The notes under the pieces: generated by a model
The model's input: the letters and a program-made list of their open reading frames with translations, nothing else
Told to the model about the DNA's origin: nothing
Databases searched by the model: none
NCBI GenBank assembly: GCA_965116715.1
Contig: OZ220724.1
Coordinates: 1,612,001-1,676,000 of the forward strand
DNA from: Poriferisodalis sp965116715
GTDB lineage: Bacteria; Actinomycetota; Acidimicrobiia; Acidimicrobiales; Poriferisodalaceae
DNA length: 64,000 nucleotides
Reading direction: 5' to 3'
In this document: positions 17,788-26,760 of the stretch, piece after piece
Numbering within the stretch: the stretch's first letter is position 1
Layout: every line of letters begins with the position of its first letter
Made by a program: the position numbers and the translations under genes

Positions 17788-20298
17788 TCAGGCGCGCAGA
17801 GCCGTATTGCGGGGGTCGTAGGCAGCTTCGGCGAGCACGGTGGCGGTGCGCCGCTCGCCGAGCAGATCCAGCTCGAAGGTGCTGCCGGGGGCTTCGAACC
17901 GGGGATCGACGTAGACGAACGCAAGGCTGCGGCCCACCGAGTGACCCCAGGCTCCGCTCGTGCCGATGCCCATGGGCTCGTCGCTGCCGGGCGCGAACGC
18001 GGGCTCGTTGCCGCGCACGTCGTTGTCGCCGGCGTCCACCTCGCAGTACACGAGCACCATCGACAGCGGCTCGCCGCTTGCTTCGGATTCGCGACGGGCG
18101 AATGCCGCATCGCGGCCGACGAAGGGACGGCTGTAGTCCACGAAGCGGCCGAGCCGGGCCTCGATGGGCGTGATCTCGGTGGTGAGCTCGCTGCCCCATG
18201 CCTTGTACGCCTTCTCGATGCGCATCACGTTCATGGCGTAGCTGCCGAAGTGCACCAGGCCATGGGGACCGCCGGCCTCGACGACCGCGTCGTACAGCCG
18301 GTCGAGCTGGTCCATCGGGCAGTGCAGCTCCCAGCCCAGCTCGCCGACGTAGGACACGCGCAGCGCCTTCGTGGCCACCCCGGCCACGGTGATCTCCTGC
18401 GCGGTCAACCAGCCGAACGCATCGTTGCCGAGGTCAGCATCGGTGAGCGGCGCGAGCACGTCACGGGCTCGCGGCCCCGTGACGCCCAAGATGGCGGTCG
18501 CATCGGTGACATCACGCACGTCGACCTGCTCGCCGGCGCCGATGTGGTCACGCAGCCAGTCCAGGTCATGGCTCTGGCCCATGATCGCGGAGGCCAGCCA
18601 GTAACGGTCAGGCGTCAGACGGGCGATGGTCATCTCGCATTCGATGCCGCCCAGCTCGGTCAGCATGTGCGTGAGCCGGATGCCGCCGTCGCGCCCCGGC
18701 AGACGGTTGGCAGACAGCCGGTCCAGCAGTGCGGCGGCGTCGCGGCCGCTCACCTCGAACTTGGCGAATGCACTGAGGTCGGCCACGCCGACCCGCTCGC
18801 GCACGCCCCGCACCTCTGCGCCGACGACATCGTGCGCGTTGGAGCGGCGGAACGAATGCGCCTCGGGCGTGCCGTCGGGCGAGAAATACTGCGGCCGCTC
18901 CCAGCCGTAGATCTCCTGCCACTGGGCACCCAGCGCGTCGAAGCGACCCCACAGCGGGGTGGTCTTGACCGGCCGACCCGCGTCGCGCTGCTCGCCGGGC
19001 AGCCGCACTTGGTACATCTCGTGGTACTCGTCGAGGGCCTTCTCGAGCGCGAACTGCGACTTGGGGCCGGTGTGGTCGCCGAATCGGCGCGGGTCCATTG
19101 CCCGCACGTTGATCTCGGTCTGGCCGTGGACCATCCACTGGGCCAGGAATCTGCCCGCACCGGGGCCCTGGGTGATGCCGATCGACGCCCCGTTGCAGTG
19201 CCAGTAGTTGCGCACTCCCGGTGCGGGTCCCATGAGATAGCCCGAGTCGGGGGTGTGGGTGATCGGGCCCGACACGACCTGCTTGATGCCGGCGTCGGCC
19301 AGCACTCCGATGCGCTGCTGCGCGAAGTCCAGGCATTCTTCGAGCACGTCGAGATCCTCGCCGGGCAGATGGAAGTGCAGATCCCAGTCGATGCCGTCCA
19401 CGCCGTACGGCCGCGAACCGGACATCTCGTACGGGCCGATGAGCAGCCCGTCGATCTCCTGGCGGTAGTAGCACGAGGCTCGCGGGTCTCGCACCACGGG
19501 CAGCTCGAAGTCGAGCGCTTCGACTGCGGGCACGGTCTCGGTCACCAGGTACTGGTGGATGACCGACACGATCGGCACGTCGAGCCCGATCATGGCGCCG
19601 AGCTGCGGGGCGTAGTGCCCCGCGGCGTTCACCACGTGCTCGCAGTGGATGGTGTCCTGTTCGTCGTGGCCGCCAGACTCGATTGTTGTGCCGTTGCGGC
19701 GGCGGCTCGCATCGGCGCCGCCGCGCACGACGGTGACGTCCCAGCTGCCGTCGGGACGCTGCGACATGCCGGTCACCAGCGTGTGGCGCATGATCCGGCA
19801 GCCGAGATCGCGGGCGCCCTTCGCCATGGCGTTGGTGCAGCTCGACGGATCGGTCCAGCCGTCGTGGGGCGTGAAGAAGCCGAGCCGCACATCGTCGAGA
19901 TCGGTCAGCAGCGGGTGCCGCTCGGCGATCTCGGCGGGCCCGATCAGGTGCGACTCGACGCCGATCTGGGTGAGCATGGCGTGGACGTAGCGGTGCCAGT
20001 CGGCCTCATCGGCCGTGCGTGCCAGCCGGATGGCGCCGCAGCCGTGCCAGCCCGCAGACAACCCGGTCTCGGCCTCCAGCTGCGGGTAGAGCGCGATGGC
20101 CTCCTGGTGAACCTTGGCCATATTGAGATCGCCGATGAAGTTCGGGATCAGGCCGGCGGCGTGCCAGGTCGAGCCGGAGGTCAGCTCACCCTTCTCGACC
20201 AGGATCGTGTCGGTCCAGCCCTCATGCGCGAGGGCATACAGCAGGCCGGCCCCCATGGCGCCGCCGCCGATGATCACGCACTGCGCTTGTTCAGGCAT
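17788..20298 (-). CDS. Dimethylglycine/sarcosine dehydrogenase-like FAD-GcvT fusion protein (A)
   Basis: An 836-residue two-domain protein. The N-terminal DAO-type FAD domain has GGGAMGAG (about residues 11-18) and H46 in GSTWHAAGL, the position of covalent flavin attachment in dimethylglycine dehydrogenase. A linker follows, then a C-terminal GcvT-like folate domain from about residue 450, with GVTGPRARDVL and SYVGELGWELHCP. Known relatives oxidatively demethylate dimethylglycine or sarcosine and load the C1 unit on tetrahydrofolate. A paralogue sits directly upstream on the same strand and an MttB homologue downstream. The exact N-methyl substrate is not determined. Confidence 0.88.
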   Translation of the reverse strand: MPEQAQCVIIGGGAMGAGLLYALAHEGWTDTILVEKGELTSGSTWHAAGLIPNFIGDLNMAKVHQEAIALYPQLEAETGLSAGWHGCGAIRLARTADEADWHRYVHAMLTQIGVESHLIGPAEIAERHPLLTDLDDVRLGFFTPHDGWTDPSSCTNAMAKGARDLGCRIMRHTLVTGMSQRPDGSWDVTVVRGGADASRRRNGTTIESGGHDEQDTIHCEHVVNAAGHYAPQLGAMIGLDVPIVSVIHQYLVTETVPAVEALDFELPVVRDPRASCYYRQEIDGLLIGPYEMSGSRPYGVDGIDWDLHFHLPGEDLDVLEECLDFAQQRIGVLADAGIKQVVSGPITHTPDSGYLMGPAPGVRNYWHCNGASIGITQGPGAGRFLAQWMVHGQTEINVRAMDPRRFGDHTGPKSQFALEKALDEYHEMYQVRLPGEQRDAGRPVKTTPLWGRFDALGAQWQEIYGWERPQYFSPDGTPEAHSFRRSNAHDVVGAEVRGVRERVGVADLSAFAKFEVSGRDAAALLDRLSANRLPGRDGGIRLTHMLTELGGIECEMTIARLTPDRYWLASAIMGQSHDLDWLRDHIGAGEQVDVRDVTDATAILGVTGPRARDVLAPLTDADLGNDAFGWLTAQEITVAGVATKALRVSYVGELGWELHCPMDQLDRLYDAVVEAGGPHGLVHFGSYAMNVMRIEKAYKAWGSELTTEITPIEARLGRFVDYSRPFVGRDAAFARRESEASGEPLSMVLVYCEVDAGDNDVRGNEPAFAPGSDEPMGIGTSGAWGHSVGRSLAFVYVDPRFEAPGSTFELDLLGERRTATVLAEAAYDPRNTALRA

Positions 20299-20343
20299 GC
20301 TCAGCCATGCCGGGCCTGCTCAGGCATACACAGGTCCCCATTT

Positions 20344-20367
20344 GTCCGGGCCATATGTGGGCCGGAC
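20344..20367. promoter_or_regulatory. Imperfect 24-base palindrome upstream of dehydrogenase A
   Basis: The half-sites GTCCGG and CCGGAC flank a centre containing ATATGT; ten of twelve positions are symmetric. It lies 46 bases before the start of the dehydrogenase-like gene at 20298 and could be an operator for a dimeric regulator. This is only a sequence pattern and no regulator is assigned. Confidence 0.35.
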
Positions 20368-20450
20368 CCCCGGTTCCGACCCCATGGCATGCCGATGCGG
20401 TGCGCGCAAGTTACCACTCACCCCGCGCATCAGCGCGCGTTTGCGAGCAT

Positions 20451-20488
20451 CAGATTGCACAATCTGAAAGTTGAGCTTTCAGATTGTG
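20451..20488. terminator. Strong AT-rich hairpin between the two dehydrogenase genes
   Basis: A perfect 13-base stem (CACAATCTGAAAG at 20458-20470, complement at 20476-20488) has a five-base loop. An overlapping inverted pair CAGATTG-CA-CAATCTG occupies 20451-20466, so two alternative stems compete. It starts 15 bases after the stop of the gene ending at 20504 and has no U-run. It may be a terminator, an RNA processing site or an operator. Its low GC stands out from the surroundings. Confidence 0.5.
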
Positions 20489-20503
20489 TGGTTGTGCGGC
20501 GGG

Positions 20504-23080
20504 CTACATGCGGACGCGTTGGTTGGTGGGGTCGTAGAAGCTGCGGATTGACGGCGTGGCGGCGATCCGTCGGCCGGCGATCTCAATGTCGAAGCTGCCG
20601 GCCTCGAGCCATGACTTGGTGACCGCCTGCGGCTCTGGGTCGTCCGCCGTCGGATGGGTCACGTAGCCCATCGCCAGGCAGCGATTTTCGGTGTAGCTCC
20701 ACATCGCGGAGGTGACCCGGCCGACGAGCTCGCCATCACGCCGGACGGGCTCATCGTGGTAGGCGAGCGCGTCGGGGTCTTCCAGCCGGAACTGGATGAG
20801 ACGCCGTGTGCGCGGCTGCGGCCGCTGTGCTTCCAGCGCTGCACGGCCGATGAAGTCCCGAGGCTTGTCCCACGCGATGGCGAAGCCCAGCCCTGCTTCA
20901 AGCGGCGTGTCCTCATCGCTGATGTCGTGTCCCCAGTGGCGGTAGCCGCATTCGAGCCGCAGCGTGTTCATGGCGTGGTAGCCGGCGTGGCCGAGCTCCA
21001 GCGATTCATCGGCCGCCGCTGCAGCGTCCCTCAGCGCCTCGTACACGGCGACGGCATCTGCATTGGGGACGTACAGCTCCCAGCCGAGCTCGCCGACATA
21101 GCTCATGCGCATCGCCAAGGCCGTCTTCGGGCCGTCCGATGTCGCGACGTCGATATGGCGGGCACTGCCGAAGCCGAAGGCGTCGTTGTCGAGAGCAGCC
21201 TCAGTCACTAAGCCGAGCAAGTCCCGCGAACGCGGCCCCATCAGCCCGAGCACTGCCCAGTCGTCGGTCACGTCCGCAATCTCGACGTCCTTGCCCCGGC
21301 AGTGGCGCCGCAGCCAGGCCCAGTCCCGGGTCTGGCAGGCAGCAGAAGTCACCACCCAGAAGTCGTCGTCGCCCAGCCGCGTGACGGTCAGGTCGGCTTC
21401 GATGCCGCCGCGCTCGTTGCACCACTGGGTGTAGACCGCCCGCCCGGCGGGCACATCGATGTCGGCGACGCTCAGCGTGTCGAGCACATCGAGCGCATCG
21501 GGGCCTCGCACGGTGAACTTGACGAACGACGACTGGTCGAACACGGCCACGCCGTTGCGAACCGCCTCGCACTCACGGCCCGAGTTGTCGAACCAGTTCT
21601 GCTTGCCGTAGCTGTAGCGGTATTCGCGCTCCTGGCCCCGCTCGGCGAACCAGTTGGCCCGTTCCCAGCCGGCCTTCTCGCCGAACACTGCCCCGGCCGC
21701 ATCCATCGCATCGTGCAGCGCAGAGCGGCGCTGGCCGCGAGCGCTGGTGTACTGGAAGAACGGCCAGTGCATCGCATACAGCAGCCCGAGGCTCTCGCTG
21801 ATGCGCTCGCCGAGGTACGCCTCGTCGGCTTGGAATGGCATGGCCCTGCGGATATCCACCGCGCACAGGTCCATCGGCGGGTGCCGGTCGGCGATCCAGT
21901 CGGCCAGCACCCAGCCCGCCCCGCCCGCCGACTGGATGCCCACGGAGTTGAAGCCGGCGGCGATGAAGCAGCCGTCGATCTCGGGCGCCTCGCCGAGGTA
22001 GTAGGTGCCGTCGGGCGTGAACGACTCGGGGCCGTTGAAGAACAGCTGCACGCCGCAGTCGGCCAGAATCGGCACGCGGTGGCACGAACGCTCATAGACC
22101 GGGCCGACGTGGTCCCAGTCTTCGTCCAGCGTCCCGAACTTGAAATCTCTCGGGATGCCGCCGAGTCGCCACACCTTGGCGGCCGGCTCGAAGAAGCCGA
22201 CCATCAGCTTGCCGGTCTCTTCCTTGAAGTACGTGAAGTTGGTGGGGTCGCGCACGATGGGCGTGGAGGTGTCGAGCCCTTCGAGCGGCTCAGTGACGAC
22301 GTAGAAGTGCTCGCATGCCTGGAGTGGCACGTTCACCCCGATCTGCGCGGCGAGGTGGCGGGTCCACATGCCAGTGGCCAGCACCACCGTCTCGGTCTCG
22401 ATCAGGTGGTCCCCATCGGCGCCGGGAAACGACTCGCCGGCGGCGCTTGCGGTGCCGGGCATGGATTCAGCGCGGACGCCGCTGATGGCGCCGTTGCGCG
22501 TCTCGAACCCCGTCACTGCGACACCTTCGACGATGCGACACCCGCGGGCACGTGCGCCCTTAGCCAGCGCCATCGTGACGTCCACCGGTGACACCATCCC
22601 GTCGTCGGGCAGGTACAGCGCGCCCACCAGGTCGTCGGTGCGCATCAGCGGCCACATCTCCGACAGCTCGTCCATGTCGAGCTGTCGGGACTCGACCCCG
22701 ACGGAACGGCCCATCGACGCACCGCGCAGGATCTCCTCCCAGCGCTCGGCGTCGGAGGCCACCGAGATCGAGCCCGGCGCCCGGAACCCGGTCGCCTGGC
22801 CCGTCTCGTCCTCCAGCGCCTCGAACAGGCGCACGGTGTAGGTGGCCAGCTTGGTCAAGCTGTAGGTCGACTTGAGCTGTGCCGCCAAGCCGGCCGCGTG
22901 CCAGGTGGTGCCCGAGGTGAGCTGGTTCTGCTCGAGCAGCAGCACATCGGTGATGCCGCGCCGCACCAAGTGGTAGGCGATGGCGCAGCCCACCACGCCG
23001 CCCCCCACGACGACAACCTCGGCTCTGTCCGGAAGCGAGCGATCGCGCAGGGCGCGCCCGGGTGAAGTCTGTTCTGCCAT
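20504..23080 (-). CDS. Dimethylglycine/sarcosine dehydrogenase-like FAD-GcvT fusion protein (B)
   Basis: An 858-residue paralogue of the downstream protein. The FAD domain starts EVVVVGGGVVGCAIAYHL, and H61 in SGTTWHAAGL matches the covalent-flavin histidine. NSVGIQSAGGAGWVLADWI closes the flavin fold. A GcvT-type domain from about residue 460 contains GLMGPRSRDLLG, SYVGELGWELYVP and GYRHWGHDIS. ATG at 23080 is chosen because GAGGCGG lies upstream and because a longer start at 23104 would overlap the preceding gene. Expected reaction: oxidative N-demethylation with C1 transfer to folate. Having two divergent copies suggests successive substrates, for example dimethylglycine then sarcosine. 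Confidence 0.88.
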   Translation of the reverse strand: MAEQTSPGRALRDRSLPDRAEVVVVGGGVVGCAIAYHLVRRGITDVLLLEQNQLTSGTTWHAAGLAAQLKSTYSLTKLATYTVRLFEALEDETGQATGFRAPGSISVASDAERWEEILRGASMGRSVGVESRQLDMDELSEMWPLMRTDDLVGALYLPDDGMVSPVDVTMALAKGARARGCRIVEGVAVTGFETRNGAISGVRAESMPGTASAAGESFPGADGDHLIETETVVLATGMWTRHLAAQIGVNVPLQACEHFYVVTEPLEGLDTSTPIVRDPTNFTYFKEETGKLMVGFFEPAAKVWRLGGIPRDFKFGTLDEDWDHVGPVYERSCHRVPILADCGVQLFFNGPESFTPDGTYYLGEAPEIDGCFIAAGFNSVGIQSAGGAGWVLADWIADRHPPMDLCAVDIRRAMPFQADEAYLGERISESLGLLYAMHWPFFQYTSARGQRRSALHDAMDAAGAVFGEKAGWERANWFAERGQEREYRYSYGKQNWFDNSGRECEAVRNGVAVFDQSSFVKFTVRGPDALDVLDTLSVADIDVPAGRAVYTQWCNERGGIEADLTVTRLGDDDFWVVTSAACQTRDWAWLRRHCRGKDVEIADVTDDWAVLGLMGPRSRDLLGLVTEAALDNDAFGFGSARHIDVATSDGPKTALAMRMSYVGELGWELYVPNADAVAVYEALRDAAAAADESLELGHAGYHAMNTLRLECGYRHWGHDISDEDTPLEAGLGFAIAWDKPRDFIGRAALEAQRPQPRTRRLIQFRLEDPDALAYHDEPVRRDGELVGRVTSAMWSYTENRCLAMGYVTHPTADDPEPQAVTKSWLEAGSFDIEIAGRRIAATPSIRSFYDPTNQRVRM

Positions 23081-23090
23081 CAGTTCCGCC

Positions 23091-24329
23091 TCAGACGCGT
23101 TCAAGCAAGTCGGGGGTCAGATCAGCGGTCGAGCGGACGCCGTTCAGCCGCATCGTGCGGGTCATCCCCTCGACGAAGTAGTTGAGCACCCAGTCCACGC
23201 CGGTCTCGCCGGCGGCGCCGAGCGCATACAGGTAGGCCCGGCCGATCATGGCCGAATCGGCCCCCAGCGCCAGCGCCTTCACGATGTCGCTGCCCCGCCG
23301 GATGCCGCCGTCGCAGATCACCTCGCAGCGGTCGCCGACCGCCTCGCGGATCGCCGGCACGCACTCCACCGGCGCCGGCGCGCCGTCGAGCTGCCGCCCG
23401 CCGTGGTTCGACACGATCACCGCGTCGAGCTCCATGTCGGCGGCGATCTTGGCGTCATCGGGCGACAGCACGCCCTTCAGCATCACGGGCCCGTCCCAGC
23501 GGTCGCGGAACCACTCGATGTCGTCCCACGACAGCGACGGGTCGAACTGGCTGTTGATGTAGTCGGCCAGCGCCACGGCATCCCCGCCGTCGCCGCCGGC
23601 AGCCCCCTCGCAGTTCGAGAACTTGATGGGCTCGTTGCTGAGGAAGTCCAGCAGCCAGCGCGGGTGCAGCAACCCGTCGATGATCGTGTCGGGCCCCAGC
23701 TTGGGGGGAAGGCTGAAGCCGTGCCGCACGTCGCGCTCGCGCCGTCCCAGCACGGCGGTGTCCACCGTGATCATGATCGCCTCGTACCCGGCTGCCGCGG
23801 AGCGCTTCAGCAGGTCGGCCATCAGCTCGCGGTCACGCCAGACATACACCTGGAAGAACTTGCGGCCGTCGCAGACGTCGGCGACCTCCTCGACCGAGCG
23901 TGTGCCCATGGTCGAGAGCGAGTACGGGATGCCAGCGCGCTCGGCGGCGCGCGCCACCGCCAGCTCGCCTTGGGAATGGGCGATGCGGTCGAAACCGGTC
24001 GGAGCGATCACCAGCGGGATCGGCACCTCGGTGCCCAGCACCTTGCCCGAGATGTCCACGTCGCTCACGTCACGCAGCACACGCGGCCGGAATTGCCAGC
24101 GGTGGTATGCGGACACGCTGCGCTCGGCGCTGACCTCGTCCTCGGCTGCCCCGTCGATGTAGTCGAAGCAGCCGCCCGGCATGCGCCGTTTCGCCATGCG
24201 GCGCAAGTCGGAGACGTCGGCGGCCCGTATGAGATGCCGTTTGTCGGCGTCATGCTCGAACTCGCCGAACTGCATGACGCTGCGGGCCGTCTCGTAGGCC
24301 TGCGATACCCATCTGGTCAACCCCGCCAT
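23091..24329 (-). CDS. FMN-dependent alpha-hydroxy-acid dehydrogenase/oxidase
   Basis: A 412-residue member of the lactate dehydrogenase/glycolate oxidase family, which oxidises L-2-hydroxy acids to 2-oxo acids. Key features are FDYIDGAAEDE near the N terminus, PLVIAPTGFDR, FFQVYVWRDREL with the catalytic Tyr region, MITVDTAVLGRRERD, the lysine in MLKGVL, and the active-site histidine with FMN loop in VSNHGGRQLDG. The GADSAMIGRAYLYAL segment binds the phosphate. It ends ten bases before the dehydrogenase B start and is probably in the same transcript. Glycolate, lactate or another hydroxy acid are all possible. Confidence 0.9.
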   Translation of the reverse strand: MAGLTRWVSQAYETARSVMQFGEFEHDADKRHLIRAADVSDLRRMAKRRMPGGCFDYIDGAAEDEVSAERSVSAYHRWQFRPRVLRDVSDVDISGKVLGTEVPIPLVIAPTGFDRIAHSQGELAVARAAERAGIPYSLSTMGTRSVEEVADVCDGRKFFQVYVWRDRELMADLLKRSAAAGYEAIMITVDTAVLGRRERDVRHGFSLPPKLGPDTIIDGLLHPRWLLDFLSNEPIKFSNCEGAAGGDGGDAVALADYINSQFDPSLSWDDIEWFRDRWDGPVMLKGVLSPDDAKIAADMELDAVIVSNHGGRQLDGAPAPVECVPAIREAVGDRCEVICDGGIRRGSDIVKALALGADSAMIGRAYLYALGAAGETGVDWVLNYFVEGMTRTMRLNGVRSTADLTPDLLERV

Positions 24330-24353
24330 GAACGCGAACTCTACGATGTCGCA

Positions 24354-25643
24354 ATGGCCACAAACGCCGATCTGGCAGAGCGTTACCGCGCAATCCTGCC
24401 CAGCTTCATCAGCCCGCTGTACGAGCGGCCGGTGTCCATCGACCGCGGCGAGGGGAGCTACGTCTTCGACTGCGAAGGCACCCGCTACCTGGACTTCTTC
24501 GGCGGGATCCTCACCACCATGATCGGGCATGCGAATCCGGTGGTGGTCGAGGCGGTGCAAGCCCAGGCCGCCAAGGTGATGCACACGTCAACGCTGTACC
24601 TGAACGAGGAGATGATCTCGTTCGCCGAGGAGGTGGCTGCCGTGTCGGGCATCCCCGATCCGAGGGTGCTGTTCACCACCTCAGGCAGCGAGGCCAACGA
24701 CACGGCGATCCTGCTGGCCACCAACTACCGCAACAGCAACCAGGTGCTGGCGATGCGCAACAGCTACCACGGCCGCTCGCTCACCGCCCAGGCGATCACC
24801 AGCCACCGAGCCTGGTCCACCAGCAGCTACAGCGGGCTCGACGTCCAGTTCGTGCAGGGCGGCTACCGGCTGCGCAGCCCGTTCAGGCACCTCGACGACG
24901 ACGCCTTCACCAATGCCTGCGTGGAAGACCTCGTCCAGCTCATCGACATGACCGATTCGGGCGGCTTCTCGGCGCTCATCGCCGAGCCCATCCAGGGCGT
25001 GGGCGGCTTTGCCACACCGCCCGACGGCTTCTTCGGGGCGATGGGCAAGGTGCTGCACTCGGAGGGGATCCTGTTCATCTCCGACGAGGTGCAGTCGGGC
25101 TGGGGCCGCACCGGCGAGCACTTCTGGGGCTACGAGGCCCACGGCATCACGCCCGATGCGATCACCTTCGCCAAGGGCGTCGGCAACGGCATCACCCTGG
25201 CTGGCATCGTCGCCCGGGGCGAACTCATGAACTGCCTGACGCGCAACTCCATCACCACCTTCGGCGGGAACCCCCTGTCCACCGCGGCGGGCAGGGCCAC
25301 CCTGCGCTACCTGCTCGAGAACAACCTGCAGGCCAACGCCGCCGCCCGCGGCAAGCAGATGCGCGAACGCCTGGCGCCCGTGTGCGATGCATCGCCGCAT
25401 GTGGCCGAGCTGCGCGGCAAGGGGCTGATGCAGGGCATCGAGTTCTGCCACGCCGGCAGCATCGAGCCCGACGCTGCAACCACGGCTGCGGTGCTGGAAT
25501 CCGCCAAGGACCACGGCCTGCTCGTGGGCAAGGGCGGCCTCTACGGCAACGTCATCCGTATCACGCCGATGCTGAACGTGACCGAGGCCGAGTTGGACGA
25601 GGGCCTCGACATCATCGTGCAGGTGATCGAAGCCCTCGACTGA
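24354..25643 (+). CDS. Class III pyridoxal-phosphate aminotransferase
   Basis: A 429-residue aminotransferase, closest in look to alanine-glyoxylate aminotransferase 2 and related omega-aminotransferases. TTSGSEANDTAI binds the cofactor phosphate, EPIQGVGGFATPPDGF and DEVQSGWGRTG line the pocket, and K274 in FAKGVGNGI is the predicted PLP lysine. It is divergent from the alpha-hydroxy-acid oxidase with only 24 bases between starts, so the promoters overlap. A glyoxylate-producing oxidase next to a glyoxylate-type aminotransferase suggests conversion of a hydroxy acid to an amino acid, which is inference. Confidence 0.9.
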   Translation: MATNADLAERYRAILPSFISPLYERPVSIDRGEGSYVFDCEGTRYLDFFGGILTTMIGHANPVVVEAVQAQAAKVMHTSTLYLNEEMISFAEEVAAVSGIPDPRVLFTTSGSEANDTAILLATNYRNSNQVLAMRNSYHGRSLTAQAITSHRAWSTSSYSGLDVQFVQGGYRLRSPFRHLDDDAFTNACVEDLVQLIDMTDSGGFSALIAEPIQGVGGFATPPDGFFGAMGKVLHSEGILFISDEVQSGWGRTGEHFWGYEAHGITPDAITFAKGVGNGITLAGIVARGELMNCLTRNSITTFGGNPLSTAAGRATLRYLLENNLQANAAARGKQMRERLAPVCDASPHVAELRGKGLMQGIEFCHAGSIEPDAATTAAVLESAKDHGLLVGKGGLYGNVIRITPMLNVTEAELDEGLDIIVQVIEALD

Positions 25644-25652
25644 GCCGGACGG

Positions 25653-26750
25653 TCAGCTGAAGCTGACGGAAACCTTCAGTGCGCCGGCGTCGTGGGGTTC
25701 GTGGGCGAGCCGGAAGGCATCGCCGATGTCGCTTACGTCGAACACGTGGCTGAGCAGCGGCGACACGTCGATGTCGCCCGAGGCGATCAGGCGCAGCGCT
25801 TGGCGGAAGGACATGGCGCCTGGCTCGTCCTGCGCCCCGTAGGTGCTCGCAGCCGACAGCCGCTTGCGGAAGAACTTCTGGAAGCGCACATGGATGTTGT
25901 CGTCGGTCGACGGCAGCCCGAACCACAAGAGCTGACCGTCCATGCGAACCAGCTCGACCGAGTCGAGGAACGTGTCCGAGCGGCCTACGGCTTCGATGAC
26001 ATAGTCGGCACCGCGGCCGTCGGTCATGTCCTTGACTGCCTCGATGACCCCGGCGTTGCCGAGCTCGGCGGCGTTCAGGCATTCGTCTGCGCCGTAGGCC
26101 TCGGCGACGGCGAGGCGCGTCGGCGACAGGTCCGAGACGATGACCCGCTCGGCGCCTGCTCGCTTCAACAGGTAAGTGAAGAACAGCCCCGCTGAGCCCT
26201 GGCCCATCACCATGACGGTCTCGCCGGCGACGTCACGCGGATGCTGGCGCATGGCGTAGATCACCGTGCCGAGCTGCTGGCCCATCAGCAAGTGCGAGCG
26301 CGGTACGTCGCCGTCCGGCAGCGGCACGCAGTAGCCAGAGTTGATCCGCTGGAAGGCGTTGAAGCACTCGCCTACCGGCGGGTTCGGGAACGTCAGCACA
26401 TGCGTGCCTTCGGGAAGGCCCGGCGCCCTGCTCTCCACCACCATGCCGATGCCTTCGTGGCCGGGGAAACCGTGCGGGCAGGGCGGTCGGTGCGCGAGGC
26501 CGGCACCCATCATGACCATGTGCAGGTCGCTGCCGCAGATCGACGCCATCTCCGAGCGGATGAGCACGTCGTAGTTCACCGCCGTCATGCCCAAGGCGGC
26601 ATCCGGCCTCGACGAGGGAGCGGCGTCCGAAGAGGCCTCGTCCAGGGGCGGCACCGGGATCTCCTCGCACTCCATGCGCCCCACGTCGACCATGCGGCCC
26701 GCCTTCATCATCTCCATCCGCTCGCTCACTCCTTGCGCGCCGGCCGACAA
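25653..26750 (-). CDS. Zinc-dependent medium-chain alcohol dehydrogenase
   Basis: About 365 residues of the MDR family, NAD(P)-dependent and zinc-containing. The catalytic zinc ligands are in SICGSDLHMV and FPGHEGIGMVV, and the nucleotide loop is MGQGSAGLFFTYLLKRAG. The usual four-cysteine structural zinc lobe is absent, as in sorbitol-dehydrogenase and threonine-dehydrogenase-like branches. A second in-frame ATG 11 codons in (MEMMKAGRMVDV) may be the true start. The gene converges on the aminotransferase with a ten-base gap. Substrate is unknown. Confidence 0.85.
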   Translation of the reverse strand: MSAGAQGVSERMEMMKAGRMVDVGRMECEEIPVPPLDEASSDAAPSSRPDAALGMTAVNYDVLIRSEMASICGSDLHMVMMGAGLAHRPPCPHGFPGHEGIGMVVESRAPGLPEGTHVLTFPNPPVGECFNAFQRINSGYCVPLPDGDVPRSHLLMGQQLGTVIYAMRQHPRDVAGETVMVMGQGSAGLFFTYLLKRAGAERVIVSDLSPTRLAVAEAYGADECLNAAELGNAGVIEAVKDMTDGRGADYVIEAVGRSDTFLDSVELVRMDGQLLWFGLPSTDDNIHVRFQKFFRKRLSAASTYGAQDEPGAMSFRQALRLIASGDIDVSPLLSHVFDVSDIGDAFRLAHEPHDAGALKVSVSFS

Positions 26751-26760
26751 CCGAACAGTC

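Noticed and set aside
17941..20622. An 893-residue open frame on the plus strand
   Set aside because: It lies exactly opposite the dimethylglycine-dehydrogenase-like gene, is rich in H, R, G and A typical of antisense frames in high-GC DNA, and shows no domain.
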